A stretch of DNA of 64,000 bases from Turicimonas muris. GTDB lineage: Bacteria; Pseudomonadota; Gammaproteobacteria; Burkholderiales; Burkholderiaceae_F. The stretch spans positions 310,001 to 374,000 of the forward strand of contig NZ_NHMP01000001.1 in NCBI RefSeq assembly GCF_002221595.1. Direction: 5' to 3'. Shown piece by piece: positions 36,084 through 45,811 of this stretch. Position numbers and translations under genes: made by a program. A model generated the notes under the pieces. That model was given only the letters and a program-made list of their open reading frames with translations, was not told where the DNA came from and did no database searches. Each line of letters begins with the position of its first letter. The stretch's first letter is position 1.

Positions 36084-37592
36084 ATGGACGAAAAGCATCG
36101 TGGCAAAATTTCTAAAAAGCCGTCTCCAGAAGTTGTGAAGTATTTAATAAATCCAGCTATCAAACAAGATCTGGAAAGAAGCTATCAGACGATATTGGAT
36201 ATCAACAAGGCACACGTCATCATGCTTGTTGAAGAGGGAATCATCACCAGAGAGGTTGGCTCAAAGATTCTTGCCTGCACTCAAGAAATTGCAAAAATGC
36301 AAGAGAATCCGGCTTTTGAAATCAATCCTAATGTTGAAGATTTGTATTTCAATTTAGAGCGTTACTTGATTGAGCAAACCGGACCTGAAATCGGCGGACA
36401 GCAGCATACCGCTCGCTCGCGTAATGATTTATTTGCTACTGAACAGAGGATGGATATTCGCGGATATTTTCTCAAACTTTGCGAATCTTTCAATGGCCTT
36501 CGCCAATCCATTCTTGAACTAGGACAGAGCTGTCCCGATGCCGTCATGAGCGGATATACGCATCTTCAGCCTTCTGAGCCGATTACATTTGCTCATTACT
36601 GTGCCGGCATGCTTGAGGCGTTAGAAAGAAGTTACTGGAGAATTGAACGCTGCTGGGACGCCTTGAATCTTTGTCCCTTGGGTGGCGGCTCCATGGGATC
36701 TACGACCTTCATGATCAATAGAAACCGCACAAGCGAGCTGTTAGGTTTCAATAAGCCTCTTCAAAACTCTATTGACTGTACCGCAAGCCGTGACTATTGC
36801 TTGGAAATCATCGCTGCTTTATCTATTGCTGCATGTACATTATCTAGATTTTGTTTTGACTTGTATGTTTGGAGCACACCGGAATACGGATATCTAGAAG
36901 TCGATGATTCCGTTGCCGGATGTTCTTCCATCATGCCTCAGAAGAAAAATGCGCTGACTTTGGAATGCTGTAAGGCTAAGGCAGCTCACTTAGAAGGCTT
37001 CTTTGTTTCCGTTTTCAGTTCATTGAAGAATATTCCATTCACTCACTGCCGTGACTCTTCAACAGAAGCCATGAGATTTGTTTGGACGGCGTTGAATGAA
37101 TTTGAAGCACTTATAGCTTTGCTTGACGTTACTGTTAAGACTTTGACTCTAAAGAAAGACAGAATGCTTCAAGCGGCCGTCGGGAACTATTGTACCGTCA
37201 CTGAATTGGCGAACTACTTCGTTCGCCATGACGGTATCTCCTTCAGAAGTGCTCATAACGTTGTTGCCCGTCTGGTCGGATACATGCAGCATCATGGCAA
37301 ACTCGCCAATGAAATCACCCGAGAGGAAGTAGATCTCATTTGTCTTGAAGTCCTCGGTAAGTCAACGACTCTTACGGATGAATTGATTAAGCAAGCTTTA
37401 GATCCTGAACTCAATGCTCAAAGCAAAAGGACTATCGGCGGCTCAAACAAAGAAGAAGTGCTTCGTCAATTAACAGAATTGAAGAACCAGCTAGGAAAAG
37501 ACGAAAGAATCCTTGCCGGTAGAGTTGAGCAAATCAACAATGCAAAAGCTCTTCTTGAAGAAACCACAAATTTCATGGCTCAAGGCCAATAA
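36084..37592 (+). CDS. Argininosuccinate-lyase-like C-N lyase
   Basis: A 502-aa member of the fumarase/aspartase superfamily, argininosuccinate lyase branch, from the ATG at 36084 with TAAGGAG upstream. Signature segments: GQQHTARSRNDLFATEQR, SGYTHLQPSEPITFAHY and the catalytic loop GCSSIMPQKKNALTLE. Typical ArgH is about 460 aa. This protein is longer, has an extra N-terminal and C-terminal helix region, and sits next to a LysR gene rather than arginine genes. It may cleave another N-substituted aspartate; ethylenediamine-disuccinate lyase is a known example of about 500 aa. Arginine synthesis or argininosuccinate use is the alternative. Confidence 0.8.
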   Translation: MDEKHRGKISKKPSPEVVKYLINPAIKQDLERSYQTILDINKAHVIMLVEEGIITREVGSKILACTQEIAKMQENPAFEINPNVEDLYFNLERYLIEQTGPEIGGQQHTARSRNDLFATEQRMDIRGYFLKLCESFNGLRQSILELGQSCPDAVMSGYTHLQPSEPITFAHYCAGMLEALERSYWRIERCWDALNLCPLGGGSMGSTTFMINRNRTSELLGFNKPLQNSIDCTASRDYCLEIIAALSIAACTLSRFCFDLYVWSTPEYGYLEVDDSVAGCSSIMPQKKNALTLECCKAKAAHLEGFFVSVFSSLKNIPFTHCRDSSTEAMRFVWTALNEFEALIALLDVTVKTLTLKKDRMLQAAVGNYCTVTELANYFVRHDGISFRSAHNVVARLVGYMQHHGKLANEITREEVDLICLEVLGKSTTLTDELIKQALDPELNAQSKRTIGGSNKEEVLRQLTELKNQLGKDERILAGRVEQINNAKALLEETTNFMAQGQ

Positions 37593-37646
37593 GAGTTTCT
37601 GTAGGGCCCAAAGCTTTTTTCGTAAAATTGTGTCAAGTTAATATTT

Positions 37647-37671
37647 GAGGCGGCTTCATTGCCGCCTTTCC
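37647..37671 (+). terminator. Hairpin after the lyase gene
   Basis: GGCGGC-TTCATT-GCCGCC followed by TTTCC, just before the marC start at 37675. It may end the lyase transcript or cover the marC ribosome site. Confidence 0.6.
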
Positions 37672-37674
37672 AAG

Positions 37675-38277
37675 ATGACAGTTACAGATTTTTTCGCGCT
37701 TTTTGTTAAGTTCTTCTTTCTGATGACGCCTCCGTTTGTGATTTCGGTTTTTTTGGCTGTAGCACAGAACTATTCTCCTCAAGAAAAAGCTTCTTTGGCT
37801 TTACGTATTACGGTTGCGACTTTGTTGGTCAGTACCGTCTTGCTTCTTTGCGGAGGTTATATCTTTTCAGTGTTCGGCATCACTATTAATGCTTTCAGGA
37901 TAGGAACAGGTGCAATCCTCTTTTTGACATCAGTGAGTTTGGTAAGAGGAGAAGATTCTTCTTTAAAAGTAAAAGGCTCACTCCATTCAATCGCAGTAGT
38001 ACCTATGGCGATCCCTATCACTGTTGGTCCGGCAACCGTCGGCGCATTAGTGGTGTACGGCGGTGAAATCAACGGTTTTGTTGAATGGATTGCGTCCTTT
38101 TGCTCTATCGCTTTGGCGATTTTGTGCATCGGTTTCCTTTTGTGGTCTTCAGCTTACATTGAAAAAGCCATTGGAAAGAACGGTCTTGTGGTTATGAGCA
38201 AACTTACCGGGCTCATTCTTGCGGCTCTCTCCTCACAAATGATATTTGATGGAGCGAAAGCGCTGCTGTTTTCCTAG
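37675..38277 (+). CDS. MarC/UPF0056 family membrane protein
   Basis: A 200-aa inner-membrane protein with about six hydrophobic segments, from the ATG at 37675; the in-frame region before it is the hairpin. TPPFVISVFLAVAQNYSPQEK and MAIPITVGPATVGALVVY are the two conserved MarC half-motifs. The function of the family is not settled; an early link to multiple antibiotic resistance was not confirmed. There is no clear Shine-Dalgarno. Confidence 0.85.
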   Translation: MTVTDFFALFVKFFFLMTPPFVISVFLAVAQNYSPQEKASLALRITVATLLVSTVLLLCGGYIFSVFGITINAFRIGTGAILFLTSVSLVRGEDSSLKVKGSLHSIAVVPMAIPITVGPATVGALVVYGGEINGFVEWIASFCSIALAILCIGFLLWSSAYIEKAIGKNGLVVMSKLTGLILAALSSQMIFDGAKALLFS

Positions 38278-38610
38278 ATCACTCTGTTGCTTATATAGTC
38301 TAGCGGTGATGGCGATTTCGTGTTTGACATATCGATATCTGCAGATCCAGGAAGTTAAGAGGTAATTGAGGAGGCGGGAGGCAGCCGGCTTTTTCCTAAC
38401 CTTCGAATCTGTCAAAAATCTGTTTAATTTTTCCGGAGCTGGAAAAAGCTAGGCCTCCTTTTCTAAACAAAAAGGAGGCATATTCAGACTGAGGCTAACT
38501 ACAAACCGAAAGGAACATGAAACATCCGGCTTGAATTGACACCACTGTTTCTGCCCTTGTAGACAAACAACAGACAGGAAGAATCAGGCAGGAAAATCTG
38601 CCCAACTCTT
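38278..38610. terminator. Intergenic region with two hairpins between convergent marC and ndh
   Basis: The 333 bp hold no gene. TTTTTCC-GGAGCT-GGAAAAA (38428-38447) and GCCTCCTTTT-CTAAAC-AAAAAGGAGGC (38453-38479) are perfect or near-perfect hairpins and probably stop transcription from both sides. Confidence 0.6.
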
Positions 38611-40065
38611 TTAAGATGCTGTGTTGCCGGGTGCCTTCGGTATCTCCGGAGTGTCCTTAACCGGATTCGAACATAGCGCTTCATCCTTACGAATTGAAAT
38701 GGTATGGCGCTTCTTGCGTAACGGAAGAACAATGATTTGCAGAGCATTGCTGTACGTGAGATAACTCAAGAACCAGTCCATAAATATAACGATTCGATTC
38801 TTTACACCAAGAATATAAAAGAGGTGTAAACCGAGCCATAAGAGCCAGCCTAGTATTCCACCGAAACAGAAATTGCCAATCTCTACAACAGCGTGGCTCT
38901 TGCCAATAGTAGCCATCTGACCCTTATCAAAGTATTTAAACTCTTTGAGAGGCTCGCTATTAATCATTTTCTTTAAGTTGTAGGCAATATTAGTTGCCTG
39001 CTGCATCGCCGGCTGAGCAACCTGGGGCAGCCCATTAGGATATTTTTGAGTCGGAAAGTACGCTGTGTCGCCGATGGCATAAATTCGATCAAACCCTTTA
39101 ACTCTATTAAATTGGTCAACGATAAGACGATTACCCGGACCATAGAGCTCTTTATCAAAGCCTTCCAGAGAATTAGCACGTACGCCTGCCGCCCAAAAGA
39201 CGTTATAGGTATGAATGTCTCCATTCTTTAACTTCAGGATGCCGTTCGAAAAATCTTCAACTCTGGTATTAAACAAAAGTTCGACTTTTCGAGAAGTCAG
39301 GTAATCTGCAGCCTCTTTAGAAGATTTTTCTTTAAAGGCCGGAAGCAGACAGCTGCTGGAGCTGACAACGACAATCCGCATGAGATTAGCGTCTAAGTCG
39401 GGGTAGTCTCGCGGGAGCACGAATTTCTTCATTTCCGCTAATGCCCCGGCAAGTTCCACACCGGTTGCACCGCTACCGACAACCACAAAAGTCATGAGTC
39501 TTTGTCTTTCTTCTGCGCTGTTGGTAGAAAGAGCCAGTTCAAAACTTTCTAGGATCTGATTGCGGTTATAAAGAGCTTCGGACGTTTTCTTCAGAGCCAT
39601 TGTATAGAGGGCCAAGTTTTTATTGCCGAAGTAGTTTGTGTCCGCGCCGGTTGCTATGACCAAATGATCAAAGGTAAGTTTCCCGATAGTGGTGTAAAGA
39701 ATGTTTTCTTTCGGGTCTACACGCAGTGCTTCGCAGGCACGAATGTGGAAACATTCTCTGCCGCGAAAGATGTTTCGAAAAGGAAACGAAATGGTGCTTG
39801 GTTCAATAGCAGCGGTAGAAACTTGATAAAGCAGCGGCTGAAAAACATGATGGTTGCTTTTATCAATTAAGACGATCTGGAAGTTCTCATCCTTGAGCTT
39901 GCGCGCCAGAGTCAGACCCCCAAAGCCGCCCCCGATAATGACGACGCGCTGGCGCCCACGTTTATCGGGAATGTTCATCCAAACATGTTCGTCCTTGTAT
40001 GTTTCTTCGCAAGCGCAATCTTCAGATTCAATAAATTCACTCACTTTTCGCACCTCATATACCAT
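38611..40065 (-). CDS. ndh: Type II NADH dehydrogenase
   Basis: A single-subunit flavoenzyme passing electrons from NADH to quinone without proton pumping. At 484 aa it has the FAD motif VVIIGGGFGGLTLARKL near residue 41, the NAD motif FVVVGSGATGVELAGALAEM near 195, and YAIGDTAYFPTQ near 320. A hydrophobic C-terminal helix (FGGILGWLLWLGLHLFYILGV) attaches it to the membrane. The first 29 residues are unusual; the ATG at 39978 (MNIPDKRGRQ) is an equally plausible start, and neither has a strong ribosome site. Confidence 0.9.
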   Translation of the reverse strand: MVYEVRKVSEFIESEDCACEETYKDEHVWMNIPDKRGRQRVVIIGGGFGGLTLARKLKDENFQIVLIDKSNHHVFQPLLYQVSTAAIEPSTISFPFRNIFRGRECFHIRACEALRVDPKENILYTTIGKLTFDHLVIATGADTNYFGNKNLALYTMALKKTSEALYNRNQILESFELALSTNSAEERQRLMTFVVVGSGATGVELAGALAEMKKFVLPRDYPDLDANLMRIVVVSSSSCLLPAFKEKSSKEAADYLTSRKVELLFNTRVEDFSNGILKLKNGDIHTYNVFWAAGVRANSLEGFDKELYGPGNRLIVDQFNRVKGFDRIYAIGDTAYFPTQKYPNGLPQVAQPAMQQATNIAYNLKKMINSEPLKEFKYFDKGQMATIGKSHAVVEIGNFCFGGILGWLLWLGLHLFYILGVKNRIVIFMDWFLSYLTYSNALQIIVLPLRKKRHTISIRKDEALCSNPVKDTPEIPKAPGNTAS

Positions 40066-40337
40066 TTGTGGAGGTATATCACACTGTGTTTCTTATGGTC
40101 TTTTTCAATCCAAAGCTTGAGCCTGCTCAGTTCGGTATCGAAAAAAGACATTCTTTCCTTTTGAGAAGGTGGAAAATCTTAGAAGCCGAAGGAAACGGAG
40201 ACAATAAGAAGTATGAAAAAATTAGTGAAAAAATCATCCATTCTATATAAAAAATCATCCGTTTGTTCGAAATACTTCTTGCTTAAAATGGTGTGGAGGA
40301 AAGCCGGCCGTTTTTGTAGTAACAGCCGGCAAGTTGT

Positions 40338-43300
40338 CTAAACGCTAAGAAGTTTCAAAATTTCTTCCTTACTGAGCTTGCTCGACATATCTGCGCCTTC
40401 CAATAAGGCGTCAGCCAGAGAACGTTTGGTTAAATGAAGGTCGATAATTTTTTCTTCAATCGTGTTCTCTGTAATGAGCCTGTAAATCGTGACGGCTCTT
40501 TCTTGACCAATGCGGTAAGCTCGATCGGAAGCCTGATCTTCGATGGCAGGATTCCACCACGGATCCAGATGAATAACGTAGTCCGCTCCTGTCAAATTCA
40601 AACCAAGTCCTCCTGCCTTAAGGCTAATCAAAAAGATTGGAGTTAAGCCGGTTTGAAATTTCTCTACCAGGCCTTTTCTTTCGCTGGTTGGTGTGGAACC
40701 GTCCAAATACAAGTATTCGATTTTTGCTTCATCAAGAACTTGTTTAATCAAAGCAAGATGAGACGTGAACTGACTGAACACCAAGGCGCGGTGATTATTG
40801 GCAATCAAATCTTTAACCAACTCCAGGAAAACGGAAGCTTTGGATGATGGAATGTCCAGTTTGGCATCAACGAGCTTGGGATTACAGGCAGCCTGACGCA
40901 GTTTGGTCAAAGCTGCCATAGCCTGAATAGAATTAATTTCACCGGAAGCAAGGTTCTCCAGAGTGTTGTTTCTGAGATTTTCGTAAAGCGCGGTTTCTTC
41001 CGGAGACATCGAGACTTTAATAGTGATTTCCGTTTTTTGCGGCAGCTCTTCCAATACCTCCGCCTTCGTTCTTCTCAACAGGAACGGAGAAATCATTTTT
41101 TTAAGAAGGCGTTGTTGGTCTTTATCCTGATATTTCTCAATAGGAATGATGAATCGTTCGCTGAAATCCGGCAATGAGCCGAGCAGGCCTGGGTTCGCAA
41201 AATCAAATAGGTTCCAAATTTCACTTAAATGATTTTGGATCGGAGTACCCGTCAGCAAGACACGGGCTTTGCTCTTTAAAGAATGAACATTCTTTGATAT
41301 CTGGGATGTTCTGTTCTTGATGGCGTGAGCTTCATCAAGTACTACAACATTCCATACCGGCTTAGACATGTTTTCAATTTCTGAGCTAAGAACGCCGTAG
41401 GTACAAAGCACAACATCGTTGTTGCCTGCGGTTTCTAAGATCTTTTTACGGTCTCCGGAATTAAAGATGTGAATATTCAGCGACGGGGCAAAGCGGGAGA
41501 TTTCATCACGCCAGTTATAAAGAACGGAGCTCGGTGTCACGACAAGACTTGGGCCTTGCGAGGCTCTAAATAACAACAGTGTGATGGTTTGAATCGTTTT
41601 ACCCAGACCCATATCATCAGCCAAAATGGCACCTGCGCCCCAGTGGGCCAATCTAGCTAACCACTCGAATCCGTCGATCTGGTAACTTCTTAGTTCTGCT
41701 TGTAAAGCCGACGGGACAGAGACGTTCAGGTTGTTTGCAGAATCAATCCGAGAGAGAAGATCTCGATACTCTTGGTCTGCATTTAAGCTGACTCCGGCAT
41801 CTTCTAACTCTTTCAAAGAGCCGGCGTTAAAAGCAGAGATTTCCAGTTCTTTCTTCTTTTTATGAGTGACTTTGGCGATCTGCGAGAGAACTTTTTTGAG
41901 CTTATCGCTGATTGCTACGTACTCTGTGTCATCGAGTTTAATGAACCGGCCTTTGGCTTCGCGGATTTTATCGAGGAGCTCATCCATTTCTAAGGCCGTT
42001 TTGCCGTCAAGCTGAACTTTTCCTTGCATGGTCAGCCACGAGCCGATGCTGCGAATATTGAGATTTATGGAGTCAAATGTAATTGGCGGTTTATCAACTT
42101 TGAATTTAACTTCCTGCGGCCAAGCGATGTCGCAAATTCCCTTGTTTTCTCTTAATACTTCCATGAATTCCAAGACTTGCTCCGTGTTGAGGATCCAAGT
42201 GTCTGAATTTTCTTGGTAGTCAGAAAAGCTCAGAAGTTTATTTTCGATTTCTTCCCAATTTGTCTTTTCTTTCTTCAAATCTCGGCTGACCGAGACAAGC
42301 TCTTTATTGACGTTAACCGTGACAAATTGCAGGCCATGACCCGGCTCAAAAGCCATGGTTGAGCCCGGTACCGGCCGTACGACGGCGTGAACTGAATAAC
42401 AGTTGTAATCTGTCGGCGAGAATTGAAAAGTAATTTTGCTTACAGCTTTAGCCGTCGGCTTCATCTCCTTATCGCTGACAAGATCAGAGAGTACCGGAAT
42501 GTCCGTACTAATCTCTTTGATCATTTGGGTCAGCGGCTTAACGCTTCTTGCCGGAAATGATTTGACTTTGTTGAGCTGACCTAGGATCTGCTGTTCTTCA
42601 TGGGAGAGATGGTAGATTTTTAATACTTCGGGAGACTCCCAAACGGACAGATAATCATATGTCAGCAGGGCGGCCTGCGAAAAATTTTCCAAATTATGAT
42701 GAGGAACGATTTCTCCGTTCTTATTTTTAGTAAATGATAGTTCCAACGAACCTTTACATACCTCTATCCTCTGCGATAGATCTGTGTCCAAACGGTAGAC
42801 GTAGGGATAGCCTATGAGGTGAGACATGGCCTCCGCGCCTCCCAGTCTGGAAGAGACAAAGCGTTCGCCTCCTTCGACCAAATTTCTAAGTGCATTTTCA
42901 ACCGGGCCTGACGGAGAAGTTGATTTCTTAAAAGCAGAAAGAGTTAGGGACTTGCCTGACGTCCAGGATCCATTTTTAGTTCTTTTCTGGAGTCTTGGCC
43001 AAATCTCGAGCGTATCCTCGTCGATTTCATAGACGAAACGCTCAGAATCTTCAGTATCCGGTCTTCTGGTTCTGCCGTTTTGTATTTGGATAATCCGCTC
43101 TATTACTCGTTCCCATTCCGCTTGAACTTTAATGAGAGACATTAAGGGAGGAACGCCAAAATCGCAGGTCTTGTTGTCATAACTGAAAGTGGTTTCTCCG
43201 TTTTCATATTTTTCCGGGTTGAGAACAGCATCTGCTTCTCTTCGGAAGAACATGGGAAGTTCCGGAGCCTCTGAATAAGATTTTAGGTTGTCTCTCTGGG

Positions 43301-44420
43301 TGGACTCGGGCCTCAGCTTCGTGCAAAGGAGGGCCCACCAAAAGCTAAAAGATTCGGGATTGAAACCTTGCAAATAATATCTGACTGCGTTGTCCCATTC
43401 GGAGGATTCCGTATCTGTAATCCGACTGCAGAGTTCAAACAGAATTCCGCCGTCTCTTGGGATTTTTGTTTGTTTAAGTGATGCTAAAGAAACGGCTTTT
43501 TTAAATAAAGAAGGATCTTGCTTTCCAAGCAAAAGATAGATTCCCAAAAAAGTATTGAGGAAAGGATCATCTACCACACGCTTATTAGAAATTTCCTTGC
43601 ATGCCTTCTGAATTGTAGCGACAGCTTCTTTGTAGTGTCCTTCAAAAGTATAAAAAAGAGATAAGAAGAAATAGGCCGGGATCTGGGCTACAACTTCGGC
43701 CGATATCTTGTGAAGATTTGCGCCGTTGAAACAATCAATATAGAAAAGGAAGAATTGACTTGGCGTAATTTCAGCGGCATCCAATACTCCTTCTTTTTCT
43801 TTGTCTAACAGGAAACTCTTGAGGTTTTCGCATAAATTTGCTGCCAAAACTATCGGTTCACGTCGAAAAACGGCCACAAATTGATCCCAGAAAGCCTCTA
43901 ATACATTAGAAGGAAGAGAGCTCAAAAAGTTGGTTTTGCCGCTTAAGAAAGCCATCCACACGAGAACCGCCTGGATGTACCGAGACTCAACCATTCTTTG
44001 GTATTCTCGCTCGGAGAAGGTATTGCCTTTGGAGAGATTCTTTTTGAAGCAGCGAACAACTTTTGCGAGTAGGAGTGCTCCGCTTTTATCCGTAAAACAA
44101 TACTTTTGGGAGATTTGGTCCGCAAATCCGGTGATAATTGTTTGAGAAACGTGCAAAAACAAAGAAGCCGCAAACAAAGGATTTACGCAAATGTCGTCCA
44201 CGTCAGGATCCTTTGCCAACTTGTACCAATAATCTTCGTCAAACATCCAAGCAGGCACCGAAGAATCTACGAGGTACCAAGGCAGCCCGAGTATGCTTCG
44301 CATTTGTTGAATTGCGTAGGGATCTCCGTCGCCATTGGTGAGACAGACCAGTAAGCAAAACTCAATACTATCTGAAGTTTTTTCGTCGATAAAGTCTTGG
44401 ATGCTTGGTAGGAGAAACAT
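40338..44420 (-). CDS. SNF2-family helicase/ATPase
   Basis: A 1360-aa Swi2/Snf2-type DNA translocase from the ATG at 44420; an upstream TTG at 44474 is a weaker start. The C-terminal 480 residues are the ATPase: ADDMGLGKTIQTITLLL (motif I), DEAHAIKNRTSQ (II), LLTGTPIQNHLSEIWNL (III), then VFSQFTSHL, ISLKAGGLGLNLTGADYVI and DRAYRIGQERAV (IV-VI). The first about 880 residues are helical, repeat-like and unrecognised, with a conserved beta-rich SNF2-associated part before the ATPase. Such proteins remodel protein-DNA or polymerase complexes. It stands alone, divergent from the exonuclease gene. Confidence 0.9.
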   Translation of the reverse strand: MFLLPSIQDFIDEKTSDSIEFCLLVCLTNGDGDPYAIQQMRSILGLPWYLVDSSVPAWMFDEDYWYKLAKDPDVDDICVNPLFAASLFLHVSQTIITGFADQISQKYCFTDKSGALLLAKVVRCFKKNLSKGNTFSEREYQRMVESRYIQAVLVWMAFLSGKTNFLSSLPSNVLEAFWDQFVAVFRREPIVLAANLCENLKSFLLDKEKEGVLDAAEITPSQFFLFYIDCFNGANLHKISAEVVAQIPAYFFLSLFYTFEGHYKEAVATIQKACKEISNKRVVDDPFLNTFLGIYLLLGKQDPSLFKKAVSLASLKQTKIPRDGGILFELCSRITDTESSEWDNAVRYYLQGFNPESFSFWWALLCTKLRPESTQRDNLKSYSEAPELPMFFRREADAVLNPEKYENGETTFSYDNKTCDFGVPPLMSLIKVQAEWERVIERIIQIQNGRTRRPDTEDSERFVYEIDEDTLEIWPRLQKRTKNGSWTSGKSLTLSAFKKSTSPSGPVENALRNLVEGGERFVSSRLGGAEAMSHLIGYPYVYRLDTDLSQRIEVCKGSLELSFTKNKNGEIVPHHNLENFSQAALLTYDYLSVWESPEVLKIYHLSHEEQQILGQLNKVKSFPARSVKPLTQMIKEISTDIPVLSDLVSDKEMKPTAKAVSKITFQFSPTDYNCYSVHAVVRPVPGSTMAFEPGHGLQFVTVNVNKELVSVSRDLKKEKTNWEEIENKLLSFSDYQENSDTWILNTEQVLEFMEVLRENKGICDIAWPQEVKFKVDKPPITFDSINLNIRSIGSWLTMQGKVQLDGKTALEMDELLDKIREAKGRFIKLDDTEYVAISDKLKKVLSQIAKVTHKKKKELEISAFNAGSLKELEDAGVSLNADQEYRDLLSRIDSANNLNVSVPSALQAELRSYQIDGFEWLARLAHWGAGAILADDMGLGKTIQTITLLLFRASQGPSLVVTPSSVLYNWRDEISRFAPSLNIHIFNSGDRKKILETAGNNDVVLCTYGVLSSEIENMSKPVWNVVVLDEAHAIKNRTSQISKNVHSLKSKARVLLTGTPIQNHLSEIWNLFDFANPGLLGSLPDFSERFIIPIEKYQDKDQQRLLKKMISPFLLRRTKAEVLEELPQKTEITIKVSMSPEETALYENLRNNTLENLASGEINSIQAMAALTKLRQAACNPKLVDAKLDIPSSKASVFLELVKDLIANNHRALVFSQFTSHLALIKQVLDEAKIEYLYLDGSTPTSERKGLVEKFQTGLTPIFLISLKAGGLGLNLTGADYVIHLDPWWNPAIEDQASDRAYRIGQERAVTIYRLITENTIEEKIIDLHLTKRSLADALLEGADMSSKLSKEEILKLLSV

Positions 44421-44505
44421 GATGTTCGGTTTCAACTTTTTAAAAATATTGATTTTAAGTGTCCGGTAGGACAAAATCTAAAGATTCAAGAGAGGAAAGG
44501 AAAAG

Positions 44506-45000
44506 ATGCAGAATTTTGCGGCGATTGACTTTGAAACGGCCAATATGTACAGAACCAGCGTATGCAGCGTTGGTTTAGTCATTGTGCGAGACGGCATCAT
44601 TGCGGATAAGTTCTACAGTCTTATTCGGCCTACACCTCACTTTTACACGTCTTTCAATACAAAGATTCACGGCATTTGCAAAGAAGATACTTTGAATGCG
44701 CCGTTATTTCCGGATGTTTGGATGCAAGCAGCCCCCCTTGTAGAGGGTCTGACGCTGGTTGCTCATAACAGTCCGTTTGACGAAGGATGTTTGAAGGCTG
44801 TGTTTGCTCATTATGAGATGCCGTATCCGGAATATCATTTTCTTTGTACCTGCCGAGCCTCCCGAAGAGTTATTGGAAACAGACTTCCGAACCATAAACT
44901 TCATACTGTCGCCCGTTATTGCGGCTACAACTTACTTAACCACCACCATGCATTAGCTGATGCTGAGGCCTGCGCCGAAATTGCGTTGAAGATCCTTTAA
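44506..45000 (+). CDS. DnaQ-like 3'-5' exonuclease
   Basis: A 164-aa DEDDh exonuclease like the epsilon proofreading domain. The catalytic set is visible: AAIDFETANMY (Asp, Glu; Exo I), VAHNSPFDEGCL (Asp; Exo II) and HHHALADAEACAEIAL (His, Asp; Exo III). GAGGAAAGG precedes the ATG. It is too short for full DnaQ with a tau-binding tail, so it is probably a repair or RNA-processing exonuclease. Divergent from the SNF2 helicase, with which it may share a promoter region. Confidence 0.9.
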   Translation: MQNFAAIDFETANMYRTSVCSVGLVIVRDGIIADKFYSLIRPTPHFYTSFNTKIHGICKEDTLNAPLFPDVWMQAAPLVEGLTLVAHNSPFDEGCLKAVFAHYEMPYPEYHFLCTCRASRRVIGNRLPNHKLHTVARYCGYNLLNHHHALADAEACAEIALKIL

Positions 45001-45074
45001 TAATTCGGTGGAAAGCAAAACGAATACAGCGCAACTCGATTAAAAAGAGGTTTTGATTTAGAACCATCTATTCG

Positions 45075-45114
45075 CTGTTGCATAAGATTAAACACCAGGG
45101 TATACTGTTGCATA
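45075..45114 (+). promoter_or_regulatory. Operator-like direct repeats upstream of higBA
   Basis: CTGTTGCATA occurs at 45075-45084 and 45105-45114, exactly 30 bp apart (about three DNA turns), directly before the toxin start at 45130. This suits co-operative binding of the HigA dimer. Confidence 0.6.
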
Positions 45115-45129
45115 TTGGTAAACGGAAAA

Positions 45130-45408
45130 ATGATAAAAAGCTGGGCTCACAAAGGTTTGAAGAAGTTTTTTGAAACTGGATCTAAAGCAGGAATTCAACC
45201 AAAACACGCTGATCGGCTCAGTGAACTCCTTTTCGTCTTGGACTCAGCAACGGAAGTACAACAACTAAATCTTCCTGGTTACCGCCTCCATAGCTTATCA
45301 GGCGATCGACAAGGTACTTGGTCTTTGACTGTTTCAGGAGGATGGCGTATCACCTTTGAATTTCATGAAGGGGATGCGTATATCACAAATTACGAGGATT
45401 ATCACTAA
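45130..45408 (+). CDS. higB: HigB toxin (RelE-type mRNA interferase)
   Basis: A 92-aa toxin of the HigB/RelE fold that cleaves mRNA on the ribosome. It starts at the ATG at 45130; an upstream TTG at 45115 is less likely. IKSWAHKGLKKFFETGSKAGI and LPGYRLHSLSGDRQGTWSLTVSGGWRITFEF are the family core, with the conserved Arg in GWRITFEF and a C-terminal YITNYEDYH. Its stop overlaps the higA start (TAATG), the toxin-first order of higBA. Confidence 0.93.
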   Translation: MIKSWAHKGLKKFFETGSKAGIQPKHADRLSELLFVLDSATEVQQLNLPGYRLHSLSGDRQGTWSLTVSGGWRITFEFHEGDAYITNYEDYH

Positions 45409-45734
45409 TGGCAAAAATGTTTAACCCGCCACATCCGGGACGTATAGTTAAGTCAGCAATGGAAAGTCTGGGACTGAGTGCTCGTAAGTTTGCAGCTAAT
45501 CTTGGTGTCTCTCCGGCTACTGTTACAAGGCTCGTAAAAGGAGAGATCGCCATTTCTCCGGAAATGGCCGTTAAGCTCAGTGCGGCAATTCCGGGACCCG
45601 ATGCCGCTATGTGGCTGCGTATGCAGGCAACTTATGACGCTTGGCAGGCCGAACAGCGGATCGATGTGAGTTATATTCAACGTTATTCCATCAAAGGTAC
45701 TGCCGCGCAGGATTTGTTTAACCAAGATAGTTAA
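45408..45734 (+). CDS. higA: HigA antitoxin
   Basis: A 108-aa XRE-type antitoxin. HPGRIVKSAMESLGLSARKFA leads into the helix-turn-helix NLGVSPATVTRLVKGEIAISPEMA, and WLRMQATYDAWQAEQ is the typical C-terminal helix. It neutralises HigB and represses the operon, probably by binding the repeats at 45075-45114. It is clearly different from the orphan HigA at 20319. Confidence 0.95.
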   Translation: MAKMFNPPHPGRIVKSAMESLGLSARKFAANLGVSPATVTRLVKGEIAISPEMAVKLSAAIPGPDAAMWLRMQATYDAWQAEQRIDVSYIQRYSIKGTAAQDLFNQDS

Positions 45735-45811
45735 TGAGGACTTCCGCTGACCTCAGTCAGCGGAAGTCCCCATCCTTTTCTGATTTCAAGGAAGCCTTCG
45801 TTCCATGTCAG

